In this document: one piece after another, positions 36,364-49,756 of the stretch
How the letters are laid out: each line of letters opens with the position of its first letter
How positions within the stretch are numbered: position 1 is the stretch's first letter
From: Symsagittifera roscoffensis
Taxonomy: Eukaryota; Xenacoelomorpha; Acoela; Convolutidae
Assembly (NCBI RefSeq): GCF_963678635.1
Contig: NC_087068.1
Coordinates: 7,559,027-7,623,026 of the forward strand
Direction: 5' to 3'
DNA length: 64,000 bases
Made by a program: the position numbers and the translations under genes
Notes under the pieces: model-generated
Database searches by the model: none
Seen by the model: the letters and a program-made list of their open reading frames with translations, nothing else
Told to the model about the DNA's origin: nothing

Positions 36364-36861
36364 AAAGATGTTTCCCAAAGTGTTCTTTTCTCTTTCTGAA
36401 AACGATGAGGACGTTGCCGGTTTTTCCGTCATGCCAACCATCATGGTGTTGTCTGTGGGTGATCTTGTAGTCGCCACATTTTCGGTAGAGATGTCGGACA
36501 GTTCCGACATCTCTTCTCGGTCCAGGGTCCCGGTGGAAGTGGCAAAATCTCGGGCTTGTTCTACCGGAGTAGATTCACTTGCCAATCTTCTGTTTCATCT
36601 CCCTTCCGGATCATGTCCCTCCCCGTCCTCATCCATGGCAGGGTCTAAATGGACCTCTACCTCTAACCTTGCCTTTTGTCCTTCTGATTACTTTTGACTC
36701 CTGGTTTCAACCATTATGCCTGAAACTTTCCTCCCTTTGTCGGTCCGGGTTCGTGTGATCCTTTCCACAAAATGGTCATTCATTGCTTTTCTCTGTTTCT
36801 CTGGTACAAACTTCCTGGAGCTATCACATAGTTTAGGTATCCTTGACTTGTCTAGACTCAT
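36337..36861 (-). pseudogene. gag N-terminal fragment, unit 4
   Basis: Same span and stops; identical to unit 2 at the diagnostic SEREKNTL position. Confidence 0.8.
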
Positions 36862-37615
36862 TTTCATTTTAACTCTTCCTACTGCCTAACCACTCAATTC
36901 GATTGCTAGTATTCTTCTAGTCTGACTATTAATAATAATAACACAACACAATACGTTCCAAAAGTTTCACTGAAATAGTGACAACGAATCTTTGTATGTT
37001 ATCACAGTACAGCGTGTACACAACTTATTCACAATATATGATTATTATTTGCAAGATATGAAACTAGCACAGTCTGATGATCTCAATATATTTGAAAGAT
37101 AGTGTTCTGACTACCCAATCAAGCACAAATTTTATTTAATTAAAACCAAAAACGAAAAAAAAAGAATATTTTCAATGAAAAACGTATGCGTTTTGTATTT
37201 TAGCCAATCGCAATGCAATAGTCGAACTTGTTTCTAAGGAAAGAACTTTTCCTGCTTGGTGCTGCACCAAACAGACAAAACTTGAAGGCAGTAAGTGAGC
37301 GTCTATTTCACCCACCGAGTCCTGTGTTACCTATCTGCCTTCGGATTGCCCGAGCTAGACCTACTAAAATCCTCAGGGCAATCACTTTCCCAAAAACCAT
37401 TTGGATTTCAATCCCTACAAATCAGTTACAAACTCTTTTTCACTTTAGACTTACTATCGCGAATATCCGAGCTTAGACCTGTTTTGTTTTCATCTGATCT
37501 TTAATTAAAAGGAAAGTTACCAGTGCAGTCACTGGTTCCTAGTCTGTCTCCTAATAACCTAATACCTTTCACAATTATCTTTCCTTCTGTCTACTTAAGT
37601 CATAACAAAATAGTA

Positions 37616-37872
37616 CCCCTCCGGATTGGCAAAAACAAGACCCCTCCGGATTGGCAAAAACAAGACCCTCCGGATTGGCAAAAATAGTACCCCTCCGGAT
37701 TGGCAAAAATAGTACCCCTCCGGAATGGAAAAAATAGTACCCCTCTGGATTGACAAAATTGGGACCTTTCCGGATTAGCAAAATTGGGACCCCTCCGGAT
37801 CGGCAAAATTGGGACCCCTCCGGATTGGCAAAATTGGGACCCCTCCGGATTGGGACCCTTCCGGATTTGTAA
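37616..37872 (+). repeat. 25-bp minisatellite, unit 4
   Basis: Same length and order of variants as unit 2. Confidence 0.93.
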
Positions 37873-40252
37873 AAATAGCTTTCAGAGACTTCCAAAACTT
37901 TCACCCGATACCCTTCCGGATACGTTTTCCGATGCTAATATGCTGTTTGGACTAAATAGGAAGGATGTATGTTCTTTCCCGAGACCCTTCGGGATTGAAG
38001 CTAAGCCTCTTATTTGACAATTCACCCTAACAGTGAAGGGTCTTATCACTAGCCTAGTTTCGACTCGACTATTGTTTTTCGGTTTCCTTAGCCTTCCCTT
38101 TTTGTCTAGAGCAGCGTAAAATTGCCTTCTTCAACCGTTGCTACCCATTGGTAGGGATATTAGGGCTTTCCAAAAAAATTTTTTATAAAACGTGAAGGGT
38201 CTACCTTCCCGAATTAGTGAATTTGCTAAAAACAATCTTTAAAAATTTTCACGCTTAATTTTCTGAACAAATTGATGTTTTTATTATTAAGCGCAGCTAA
38301 TTTCTGATCTAATGATACCAAGATCAACTGGATCTGTCCAGTAGTTCTAAAGTTATTAACCAAAACGTCTTTTTTCTAAAGTCAAAAAATTTCTCTCTTA
38401 TAGGTTCCGCCTAACTTTTTTTCGCAATTCTGTTCTTTTCGACCTAAAAATTATTGATCGGATCTCAGAAGGCCTGTTATCGTCTAGTTCAATGCAAAAA
38501 ACCCGATCTAAAACGCTCTAGCTGAAAAAAATTGCAAAAAACTATGCTATTTGGACCCCTCCGGATTGATGAATCCACTAAATCAAACACGTTAAGTTCG
38601 ATTTCTCTGTCTTCTGAACTAAACTCAACCGGTTCTACCTATTATACCAGTACACTTACGATGTAACTCACTAATTTAGCGCTTTTTTCCGTTTCAAAAT
38701 ATATCGATATCTCAAAAATCGCGATTTGTGGGGGGATTAAAAGATCGCTATTTTGACCCTAAAAACCGGTCCGCTTACTAAGTTTTTGACCGAAAAACGA
38801 TATAGGAGTATTAATTTAGGCTGAATAAATAATAATACTAGTAATACTATACCCCTCCGGGTTAGTTCAGTCTCCGAATTAAGGTGCTTAACTCGAAAAT
38901 TCGCAGTTCGGTGAAGGGGCACTACAGTGCAGTCACTGTCGAGCCCCCTACAGAGTAATATCTTACTTTTTGTACCAAAAGGGATACAAAAATTTTAACG
39001 ATACCCAACAGTCAATTTTTGTTGTCCTTGAGCCCTTTCTTGTCGCTCCTTGGACTGCATGCCGGATCAGTCTTCTTCACTAATCCTGAGACTCTTCCGG
39101 ATTGAGCGCAAAGTAGCATTAACGTGCTTAAATACTCAAATAACCCGAAAGTACAAGCACCACAAACGGGCCACACAATTAATCGTAACGATCCTGACTG
39201 ATATAAATGCCTGTAACAACAATATATCTATCAACAACAAACGGGAGGGTCGGATCACATCTCGTCTGGGAGGATGATTTCTACTGATTTTAAACTTTTT
39301 CACTGTTTTTAGTTTTTTCGGTTATTATTTTATGTTTTTTGTTTTTCTTAGATACTATACTACTTTTTGTTTGGTTTCTTGTATATCTTTAAGTGTTTTT
39401 GGTCACGTATCACTCAGGAAATGACGGGACCACGAATCCCCCCACACTTCCCGTTTCGTGAACTTTCGGTCTTAACTAGGTTAAAAAGCTATTAACGGGA
39501 ATCCGTAAGGCTTCCACGTTCCGAACTACCCTTCCACCCCGGCAATTAGGGCCTTCTTAAAGGCGTTATTAGGAGCATCCTCTCGGCGCGGATTGCTCGT
39601 TAACGGTTCTGCCGATCATGATGTTAAAAAGAAATAACACCCAGGAGCGCCATAAACAAATCTATGTAACATTCGCCCGGAAGTACATATCGACGGAAAA
39701 CAAAGCAAGCTTCTAAAACGACTGGCTAGCGTCTAAACACAGCTCTACATGCTTTTCACCGTGTCTGCCAAAGTCAATTCTTTTGGTGGTTTTCCTAACA
39801 TTGGGTCGTTAAAAACGTTGCTGCTTTCGGCTTCGGTCAAAACACTCAAATTAACTTAATTACATGCAAGAATAGTGAGCTCATGGCTGGGTCTCAGTAC
39901 CCCCACACCACGAGGTCACTCCTAAAAACAGGGCTACTACTATTTATTATATTACTATTGTTTTTGTTCAGTAGATAAAAATCATCATCTCCATCGAAGA
40001 TGGATCAACCCTGTCCCTCAACTCCCAGCTTCTCATTATCTGAAAATGAATCCGGATGTTAATTAAACTCAATTCAGGACAAAACCAGGAAGCTAAAAGT
40101 TGGTATAAGTAAGCGGGAGTAATTTTAGTAAGCGGCGTTAAATTTTTGCTTTGATTTTGCCCGGTTTCACATTGCTCTTTAATTTAAAAAGAGTAAAGTA
40201 AACTGGAAATTTTTGAATGATGGTTGACAAATTATTTTTTTTAAAGAGTAAA

Positions 40253-40393
40253 ATGACTTCATTTCGCGTGCCACAAAGCAAATATCGGCACGTATTTTCA
40301 ACAAGTCTTAAACGAGAGCTATGTTACCAGGACTTCAGATACTCAACAGGCTCTTGTGACAATCCGCTATGTGCTGCCAACCCAAAAAAGTAG
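40253..40393 (+). pseudogene. Coronin N-terminal fragment, unit 5
   Basis: Intact 46-codon copy with the type B upstream sequence. The large deletion in this unit ends about 150 bp upstream of it. Confidence 0.8.
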
Positions 40394-40891
40394 AAAGATG
40401 TTTCCCAAAGTGTTCTTCACTCTTTCTGAAAACGATGAGGACGTTGCCGGTTTTTCCGTCATGCCAACCATCATGGTGTTGTCTGTGGGTGATCTTGTAG
40501 TCGCCACATTTTCGGTAGAGATGTCGGACAGTTCCGACATCTCTTCTCGGTCCAGGGTCCCGGTGGAAGTGGCAAAATCTCGGGCTTGTTCTACCGGAGT
40601 AGATTCACTTGCCAATCTTCTGTTTCATCTCCCTTCCGGATCATGTCCCTCCCGGTCCTCATCCATGGCAGGGTCTAAATGGACCTCTACCTTCAACCTT
40701 GCCTTTTGTCCTTCTGATTACTTTTGACTCCTGGTTTCAACCATTATGCCTGAAACTTTCCTCCCTTTGTCGGTCCGGGTTCGTGTGATCCTTTCCACAA
40801 AATGGTCATTCATTGCTTTTCTCTGTTTCTCTGGTACAAACTTCCTGGAGCTATCACATAGTTTAGGTATCCTTGACTTGTCTAGACTCAT
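40367..40891 (-). pseudogene. gag N-terminal fragment, unit 5
   Basis: Same span and stops; SERVKNTL as in unit 3. A one-base deletion lies just outside, upstream of the ATG. Confidence 0.8.
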
Positions 40892-41644
40892 TTTCATTTT
40901 ACTCTTCTTACTGCCTAACCACTCAATTCGATTGCTAGTATTCTTCTAGTCTGACTATTAATAATAATAACACAACACAATAAGTTCCAAAAGTTTCACT
41001 GAAATAGTGACAACGAATCTTTGTATGATATCACAGTACAGCGTGTACACAACTTATTCACAAAAAATGATTATTATTTGCAAGATATGAAACTAGCACA
41101 GTCTGATGATCTCAATATATTTGAAAGATAGTGTTCTGACTACCCAATCAAGCACAAATTTTATTTAATTAAAACCAAAAACGAAAAAAAAAGAATATTT
41201 TCAATGAAAAACGTATGCGTTTTGTATTTTAGCCAATCGCAATGCAATAGTCGAACTTGTTTCTAAGGAAAGAACTTTTCCTGCTTGGTGCTGCACCAAA
41301 CAGACAAAACTTGAAGGCAGTAAGTGAGCGTCTATTTCACCCACCGAGTCCTGTGTTACCTATCTGCCTTCGGATTGCCCGAGCTAGACCTACTAAAATT
41401 CTCAGGGCAATCACTTTCCCAAAAACGATTTGGATTTCAATCCCTACAAATCAGTTACAAACTCGTTTTCACTTTAGACTTACTATCGCGAATATCCGAG
41501 CTTAGACCTGTTTTGTTTTCGTCTGATCTTTAATTAAAAGGAAAGTTACCAGTGCAGTCACTAGTTCCTAGTCTGTCTCCTAATAACCTAATACCTTTCA
41601 CAATTATCTTTCCTTCTGTCTACTTAAGTCATAACAAAATAGTA

Positions 41645-41901
41645 CCCCTCCGGATTGGCAAAAACAAGACCCCTCCGGATTGGCAAAAACAAGACCCTCC
41701 GGATTGGCAAAAATAGTACCCCTCCGGATTGGCAAAAATAGTACCCCTCCGGAATGGAAAAAATAGTACCCCTCTGGATTGACAAAATTGGGACCTTTCC
41801 GGATTAGCAAAATTGGGACCCCTCCGGATCGGCAAAATTGGGACCCCTCCGGATTGGCAAAATTGGGACCCCTCCGGATTGGGACCCTTCCGGATTTGTA
41901 A
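41645..41901 (+). repeat. 25-bp minisatellite, unit 5
   Basis: Same length and order of variants as unit 2, unaffected by the deletion in this unit. Confidence 0.93.
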
Positions 41902-44265
41902 AAATAGCTTTCAGAGACTTCCAAAACTTTCACCCGATACCCTTCCGGATACGTTTTCCGATGCTAATATGCTGTTTGGACTAAATAGGAAGGGTGTATG
42001 TTCTTTCCCGAGACCCTTCGGGATTGAAGCTAAGCCTCTTATTTGACAATTCACCCTAACAGTGAAGGGTCTTATCACTAGCCTAGTTTCGACTCGACTA
42101 TTGTTTTTCGGTTTCCTTAGCCTTCCCTTTTTGTCTAGAGCAGCGTAAAATTGCCTTCTTCAACCGTTGCTACCCATTGGTAGGGATATTAGGGCTTTCC
42201 AAAAAAAATTTTTTATAAAACGTGAAGGGTCTACCTTCCCGAATTAGTGAATTTGCTAAAAACAATCTTTAAAAATTTTCACGCTTAATTTTCTGAACAA
42301 ATTGATGTTTTTATTATTAAGCGCAGCTAATTTCTGATCTAATGATACCAAGATCAACTGGATCTGTCCAGTAGTTCTAAAGTTATTAACCAAAACGTCT
42401 TTTTTCTAAAGTCAAAAAATTTCTCTCTTATAGGTTCCGCCTAACTTTTTTTCGCAATTCTGTTCTTTTCGACCTAAAAATTATTGATCGGATCTCAGAA
42501 GGCCTGTTATCGTCTAGTTCAATGCAAAAAACCCGATCTAAAACGCTCTAGCTGAAAAAAATTGCAAAAAACTATGCTATTTGGACCCCTCCGGATTGAT
42601 GAATCCACTAAATCAAACACGTTAAGTTCGATTTCTCTGTCTTCTGAACTAAACTCAACCGGCTCTACCTATTATACCAGTACACTTACGATGTAACTCA
42701 CTAATTTAGCGCTTTTTTCCGTTTCAAAAAATATCGATATCTCAAAAATCGCGATTTGTGGGGGGATTAAAAGATCGCTATTTTGACCCTAAAAACCGGT
42801 CCGCTTACTAAGTTTTTGACCGAAAAACGATATAGGAGTATTAATTTAGGCTGAATAAATAATAATACTAGTAATACTATACCCCTCCGGGTTTGTTCAG
42901 TCTCCGAATTAAGGTGCTTAACTCGAAAATTCGCAGTTCGGTGAAGGGGCACTACAGTGCAGTCACTGTCGAGCCCCCTACAGAGTAATATCTTACTTTT
43001 TGTACCAAAAGGGATACAAAAATTTTAACGATACCCAACAGTCAATTTTTGTTGTCCTTGAGCCCTTTCTTGTCGCTCCTTGGACTGCATGCCGGATCAG
43101 TCTTCTTCACTAATCCTGAGACTCTTCCGGATTGAGCGCAAAGTAGCATTAACGTGCTTAAATACTCAAATAACCCGAAAGTACAAGCACCACAAACGGG
43201 CCACACAATTAATCGTAACGATCCTGACTGATATAAATGCCTGTAACAACAATATATCTATCAACAACAAACGGGAGGGTCGGATCACATCTCGTCTGGG
43301 AGGATGATTTCTACTGATTTTAAACTTTTTCACTGTTTTTAGTTTTTTCGGTTATTATTTTATGTTTTTTGTTTTTCTTAGATACTATACTACTTTTTGT
43401 TTGGTTTCTTGTATATCTTTAAGTGTTTTTGGTCACGTATCACTCAGGAAATGACGGGACCACGAATCCCCCCACCCTTCCCGTTTCGTGAACTTTCGGT
43501 CTTAACTAGGTTAAAATGCTATTAACGGGAATCCGTAAGGCTTCCACGTTCCGAACTACCCTTCCGCCCCGGCAATTAGGGCCTTCTTAAAGGCGTTATT
43601 AGGAGCATCCTCTCGGCGCGGAGTGCTCGTTAACGGTTCTGCCGATCATGATGTTAAAAAGAAATAACACCCAGGAGCGCCATAAACAAATCTATGTAAC
43701 ATTCGCCCGGAAGTACATATCGACGGAAAACAAAGCAAGCTTCTAAAACGACTGGCTAGCGTCTAAACACAGCTCTACATGCTTTTCACCGTGTCTGCCA
43801 AAGTCAATTCTTTTGGTGGTTTTCCTAACATTGGGTCGTTAAAAACGTTGCTGCTTTCGGCTTCGGTCAAAACACTCAAATTAACTTAATTACATGCAAG
43901 AATAGTGAGCTCATGGCTGGGTCTCAGTATCCCCACACCACGAGGTGACTCCTAAAAACAGGGCTACTACTATTTATTATATTACTATTGTTTTTGTTCA
44001 GTAGATAAAAATCATCATCTCCATCGAAGATGGATCAATCCTGTCCCTCAACTCCCAGCTTCTCATTATCTGAAAATGAATCAGGATGTTAATTAAAATC
44101 AATTCAGGACAAAACCAGGAAACTAAAAGTTGGTATAAACGAGTTTGAGTTCTCCGCCCGAGACCCCTCCGGATTCTGGAATCCGGGGAAGTAACGCTCT
44201 TATTTCCTTCCGGAAGGCTGGACACACATTGTCCCAACACCCTTCACCGTTCGCGTGAATTGCTC

Positions 44266-44295
44266 TGTAACGATTGTAGCGACACAATCGTTACA
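44266..44295. repeat. Conserved stem-loop, unit 6
   Basis: TGTAACGATTGT, six-base loop AGCGAC, then the exact reverse complement ACAATCGTTACA. Present in edge copies but removed from the central copies by the ~440-bp deletion. In unit 1 (22086-22115 region) one base is missing from the left arm. Confidence 0.8.
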
Positions 44296-45148
44296 ACTCG
44301 GAGCGGCTTCGGACAGTTCCGGGTTGTATCTCATTATTTTCTCGTTGTTAGTTCTATCGCAACTATTGTTGTTGTTGTGTTTCTTTTCGTTTTTCTTTCA
44401 AAATGGCCGTTTCGACGTTTCTCAGAAGTGTGACGTCATCTTTCGAAATTGTAAAAAGTAAAAATTCCAGAATTTTCTGACCTTCACGATTCATCTAATC
44501 GTTTTACTAACGTCGCTACTCTGTTAAAGCCGTTAATCTTCCAGGTCAGCTGCTACGAATTTGAATCTGCGTTTTTGTCCATTCTGGTCGAATGTCACAT
44601 GAGGTAGAAAAACACAAGAGAGAGTGTCCCTGACTCTTGAGCCACTGGTTATAAGGCCTATTTCTCTTAGCCTCATATGTGACTTAAGTGGGCGACTGTT
44701 ACATGTATGAGATTCATCACAAGTAGTGCGATGCATCGCTTCGTCTCTCTTTGTTAATTTTCTAAAGTTGCAGGTAATTCAGTTCCAAGAATCTGGATTT
44801 TTTTCGCAAACTTAATAGTGCACTCCAAATTCCTTTTTTCAAACGCAAGTAGACTATAATTGTTGAATCGACAATTAGCGACAATAAATTTGTTGTCTAG
44901 ATGCCCTGAGCTTCTGAGTGTACTTAGAAAATATGTTAAAATCTCTCAGTAATTTGTGGTTAAGTTTAAAAAAATTGTTAAATAATAATTGTTACATGAT
45001 TTAAGTAAGCGGGAGTAATTTTAGTAAGCGGCGTTAAATTTTTGCTTTGATTTTGCCCGGTTTCACATTGCTCTTTAAATTAAAAAGAGTAAATTAAACT
45101 GGAAATTTTTGAATGATGATTGACAATTTTTTTTTTTTTAAGAGTAAA

Positions 45149-45289
45149 ATGACTTCATTTCGCGTGCCACAAAGCAAATATCGGCACGTATTTTCAACAA
45201 GTCTTAAACGAGAGCTATGTTACCAGGACTTCAGATACTCAACAGGCTCTTGTGACAATCCGCTATCTGCTGCCAACCCAAAAAAGTAG
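45149..45289 (+). pseudogene. Coronin N-terminal fragment, unit 6
   Basis: 46-codon frame kept open despite the general divergence of this unit. One visible change is Cys to Ser in the CAANPK block (CTGTGCTGC-type to CTATCTGC). Confidence 0.75.
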
Positions 45290-45447
45290 AAAGATGTTTC
45301 CCAAAGTGTTCTTCACTCTTTCTGAAAACGATGAGGACGTTGCCAGTTTTTCCGTCATGCCAACCACCATGGTGTTGTCTGTGGGTGATCTTGTAGTCGC
45401 CACATTTTCAATAGAGATGTCGGACAGTTCCGTCATCTCTTCTCGGT
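45263..45447 (-). pseudogene. gag fragment, unit 6 (truncated)
   Basis: Only the part nearest the coronin junction remains. At 45447/45448 it is fused to a leader piece, so the start codon and both conserved stops are missing here. Confidence 0.7.
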
Positions 45448-46414
45448 CAATTTTTGTTGTCCTTGAGCCCTTTCTTGTCGCTCCCGGATTGAGCGCAAAA
45501 TAGCATTAACGTGCTTAAATACTCAAATAACCCTACAGTACAAGCACCACAAACGTGCCACACAATTCATCGTAACAATTGCGACTGATCTAAATGCCTG
45601 TAACAACATTATATCTATCAACAGCAAACGGGAGGGTCGGATCACATCTCGTCTGGGAGAATGACTTCTACTGATTTTAAACTTTTTCACTGTTTTTAAT
45701 TTTTTCGGTTATTCTTTTATATTTTTTTGTTTTTCTTAGGTACTATATAACTTTTTCTTTGGTTTCTTGTATATCTTTAAGTGTTTTTGGTCACGTATCA
45801 CTCAGGAAAAGACGGGACCACGAATACCCCCACCCTTAAATAGTGACCACGAATCCTTGTATGTTATCACAGTACAGCGTGTACACAACTTATTCACAAT
45901 AATTGATTATTATTTGCAAGATATGAAGCTAGCACAGTCTGATGATATATTCTTATATTTAAAAGATAGTGTTCTCACTACCCAATCATGCACAAATATT
46001 ATTTAATTAAAACCAAAAACGAAAAAACAAAATATTTTCAATGAAGAACGTTAGCGTTTTGTATTTTAGCCAATCGCAATGCAATAGTCGAACTTGTTTC
46101 TAAGGAAAGAGCTTTTCCTGCTTGTTGCTGCACCAAACAGACAAAACTTGAGGGCATTTGTTTCTTCAAGTGAGCGTCTATTGCACCCACCGAGTCCTGT
46201 GTTACCTATCTGATTTCGGATTGCCCGAGCTAGACCTACTAAAATCCTCAGAGCAATCACTTTCCCAAAAAGGATTTGGATTTCAATCCATAAAAATCAG
46301 TTACAATCTCTTTTTCACTTTAGACTTACTATCGCGAATATCCGGAGCTGAGACCTGTTTTGTTTTGGTTTGATCTTTAATTGAAAGGAAAATTAAAAGG
46401 AAAATTTTTTTGCC

Positions 46415-46690
46415 AATCCGGATTGGCAAAAACAAGACGCCTCCGGATTGGCAAAAACAAGACCCCTCCGGATTGGCAAAAAAAAGAACCATCCGGATTG
46501 GCAAAAATAATAACCCTCCGGATTGCCAAAAATAGTAACCCTCCGGATTGGCAAAAATAGTACCCCTCCGGAATGGAAAAAATAGTACCCCTCCGGATTG
46601 GCAAAATTGGGACCCTTCCGGATCGGCAAAATTGGGGTCCCTCCGGATTGGCAAAATTGGGACCCGTCCGGATTGGGACCCCTCCGGTTT
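46415..46690 (+). repeat. 25-bp minisatellite, unit 6
   Basis: Diverged version with different tail variants (acaagacg, aaaagaac, ataataac). The order of blocks is only partly kept, so it has evolved apart from the central copies. Confidence 0.9.
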
Positions 46691-48720
46691 TGTAAAAATA
46701 GCTTTCCAGATAATTCCAAAACTTTCACCTGATACCCTTCCGGATAAGTTTTCCGATGCTATTATGCTGTTTGAACTAAATAAGAAAGGTGTATGTTCTT
46801 TCCCGAGACCCTTCGGGATTGATGCTAAGCCTCTTATTTGACAATTCACCCTAAATGTGAAGGGTCTTATCACTAGCCTAGTTTCGACTCGACTATCGTT
46901 TTTCGGTTCCCTTAGCCTTCCCTTTTTGTCTAGAGCAGCGTAAAATTGCCTTATTCAACCGTTGCTACCCTTTGGTAGGGGTATTAGGGTTTTCCAAAAA
47001 AATTTATAAAACGTGAAGGGTCTACCTTCCCGAATTAGTGAATTTGCTGAAAACAATCTTAAAAAGTTTTCACGCTTACTTTTTTGAACAATCGATGTTT
47101 TTATTAGTAAGCTCAGCTAATTTCAGATCTAATGGTACCAAGATCAACTGGATCTGTCCAAGAGTTCCAAAGTTATTAACCAAAACGTCTTTTTCTAAAG
47201 TCAAAAAATTTCTCTCTTATAGGTTCCGCCTATTTTTTTTTCGCAATTCTGTTCTTTTTGACCTAAAAATTATTGATCCGAGCTCAAAAGGCCTGTACTC
47301 TTCTAGTTTGATGCAAAAAACCAGATCTAAAACCTTCTAGCTGAAAAAATTTGCAAAAACTATGCTATTTGGTCCCCTCCGGTTTGACAAATCAAACACG
47401 TTAGGTTCTATTTCTCTGTCTACTGAACTAAACTCAACCGGTTCTACCTATTATACCAGTACAATTACGATGTAACTCACTAAATTAGCGCTTTTTTCCG
47501 TTTCAAAAAGTATCGATATCTTGAAAATCGCGATTTGTGGGGGGATCAAAATATCGATTTGTGGGAGGATCATGATCCCGAGCCCCTTCCGGATTGAGCG
47601 CAAAATAGCATTAACGTGCTTAAATACTCAAATAACCCTACAGTACAATCACCACAAACGGGCCACACAATTAATTGTAACAATCCCGACTGATATAAAT
47701 GCCTGTAACAATAATATATATATCAACAGCAAACGGGAAGGTCGGATCACATCTCGTCTGGGAGGATGATTTCTACTGATTTTAATCTTTTTCACTGTTT
47801 TTAGTTTTATTCTTTTATGTTTTTTGTTTTTCTTAGGCACTATACTTATTTTTGCTTGGTTTCTTGTATATCTTCAAGTGTTTTTGGTCACGTACCACTC
47901 AGGAAATGTCGGGCCGTTAATCCCCCCATCCTTCCTCTTTCGCAAACTTTCGGTCTTAACTAGGTTAAAAGGCTATTCACGAGAATCCGTAAGGCTTCCG
48001 CTTTCCAAACTATCCTTCCACCCCGGTGGTTAGGGCCTTGTTCATGGCATTATTATGAGCATCCGCTCAGCGCGGAGTGCTCGTTAACGGTTCTGCCGAT
48101 CATGATGTTAAAAAAAAATAACACCCAGGAGCGCCATAAAAACATCTATGTAACATTCGCCCGGAAGTACATATCGACGGAAAATAAAGCTAACTTCTAA
48201 AACGACTGGCTAGCGTCTAAACACAGCTCTACATGCTTCTCACCGTCTCTGCCAAAGTCAATTCTTTTGGTGGTTTTCCTAGCATCGGGTCGTCAAAAAA
48301 CGTTGCTGCTTTCGGCTTCGGTCAAAACACTCAAATTAACTTAACTACATGCAAGAATAGTGAGCTCATGGCAGGGTCTCAGTATCCCCAGACCACGAGG
48401 TCACTCCTGAAAACAGGGGTACTACTATTTTTTATATTACTATTGTTTTTGTTCAGTAGATAAAATTCATCATCTCGATCGAAGATGGATTAACCCTTTC
48501 CCTCAACTCCCAGCTTCTCATTATCTGAAAATGAATCCGGATGTTAATTAAACTCAATTCAGGACAAAACCAGGAAGCTAAAAGTTGGTATAAACGAGTT
48601 TGAGTTCTCCGCCCGAGACCCCTCCGGATTCTGGAACCCGGGGAAATAACGCTCTTATTTCCTTCCGGAAGGCTGGACACACACTGTCCCAACGCCCTTC
48701 ACCGTTTGCGAGAATTGCTC

Positions 48721-48750
48721 TGTAACGATTGTAGCGACACAATCGTTACA
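48721..48750. repeat. Conserved stem-loop, unit 7
   Basis: Identical in arms and loop to the stem-loop at 44266-44295. Confidence 0.8.
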
Positions 48751-48834
48751 ACTCGGAGCGGCTTCGGACAATTCCCAGTTGTATCTCGTTATTTTCTCGT
48801 TGTTAGTTCTATCGAAACTGTTGTTGTTGTGTTT

Positions 48835-49756
48835 TGTGACATTCGATCAGAATGTGCCAAAATGCAATCTCTGCAGAGTTCGAATTTTTAGCAGCGAGCC
48901 TTCCGAATTAGTGATTTTGAAGGATTAAGAACGTTATTCGAACGATTGAACAAAACGTGAGGGTTGAAGGATTCGGAAATTCCTAAATTTTAAATTTTCG
49001 AATTGATTACGTAACATTTCTGAGAAACGTCAGAAACGGCCATTTTGGCAGAAAAGCTAAAAAACAACAGAAGAACGATAGTCGCACTGACGAAAACAAC
49101 GAAGATTGTGAGAGAAAAACAACAGAGAAAAACAGAAGAACGTTCCGAGTTGCAACTATTGTGTCGCTACAATAGTTGCAAGGCCGTTGCAGACAACGGT
49201 GAGGGGTGGAAGACAGCCTTCCGGATTGCGAAGAAATCAAGATTAACGAGTTTGAATCAGTGGATTCAAGAATCCGGAAGGGTTTCGGAACTGAGACTTT
49301 TATCATTTTATATAAACTTTTAGCTTCCTGTCATGTCCTGAATTGAATTTAATTAACAACTGGTTTCATTTTTATAAGGATGAGAAGCTAGGAGTTGGGG
49401 GAAAGGGTTGATCCATCTTCGATGGAGATGATGATTTTTATCTACTGAACAAAAACAATAATAATATAATGAATAGTAGTAGCCCTGTTTTTAGGAGTGA
49501 CCTCGTGGTCTGGGGATACTGAGACCCAGCCATGAGCTCACTCTTTCGGCATGTTTTTGAGTTAATTTGAGTGTTTTGACCGAAGCCGAAAGAAGTAACG
49601 TTTTTTGTCGACCCGATGTTAGAAAAGACCACCGAAAAGTACTGGCTTGGTAGAGACGGTGAAAAGCATATAAAGCTCTGTTTAGACGTTAGCCAGTCGT
49701 CTGAGGACTTAGCTTTATTTTCCGTCGATATGTATCTTCCGGGCGAATGTTACATT
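48835..49756 (-). repeat. Inverted ~920-bp satellite segment inside unit 7
   Basis: This stretch is the reverse complement of sequence corresponding to about 21530-22450 of unit 1: 'gaagatggatcaac', the leader-side 'cattcgcccgg', and 'ggccgtttc.gacgtttctcag' all appear inverted. It is more diverged than its neighbours. With the plus-oriented copy at 48430-48830 it makes a large imperfect palindrome. At 49757 the plus orientation resumes with 'tttttcgtttttctttc'. Confidence 0.8.
49150..49181. repeat. Covarying version of the stem-loop in the inverted segment
   Basis: TTGCAACTATTGT, loop GTCGCT, ACAATAGTTGCAA. Relative to the other copies two positions in each arm have changed together so that pairing is kept. 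Confidence 0.75.

Larger units (their letters stand above)
33653..38057 (+). repeat. Large satellite, unit 4 (type A, 4405 bp)
   Basis: Same length and same diagnostic variants as unit 2, and closer to it than to the adjacent unit 3. Confidence 0.95.
38058..42086 (+). repeat. Large satellite, unit 5 (type B with a deletion, 4029 bp)
   Basis: Carries the type B variants but lacks roughly 420 bp relative to unit 3. At about 40105 'ttggtataa' runs directly into 'gtaagcgggagtaa', removing the sequence between. Confidence 0.93.
42087..46881 (+). repeat. Large satellite, unit 6 (right, rearranged, 4795 bp)
   Basis: The first part matches the central copies. From about 44220 it regains the segment missing from them and becomes diverged. 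At 45448 the antisense gag fragment is cut and joined to a second piece of leader (45448-45837), then at 45838 the sequence jumps back to the part downstream of gag. It is therefore a mosaic. Confidence 0.88.
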
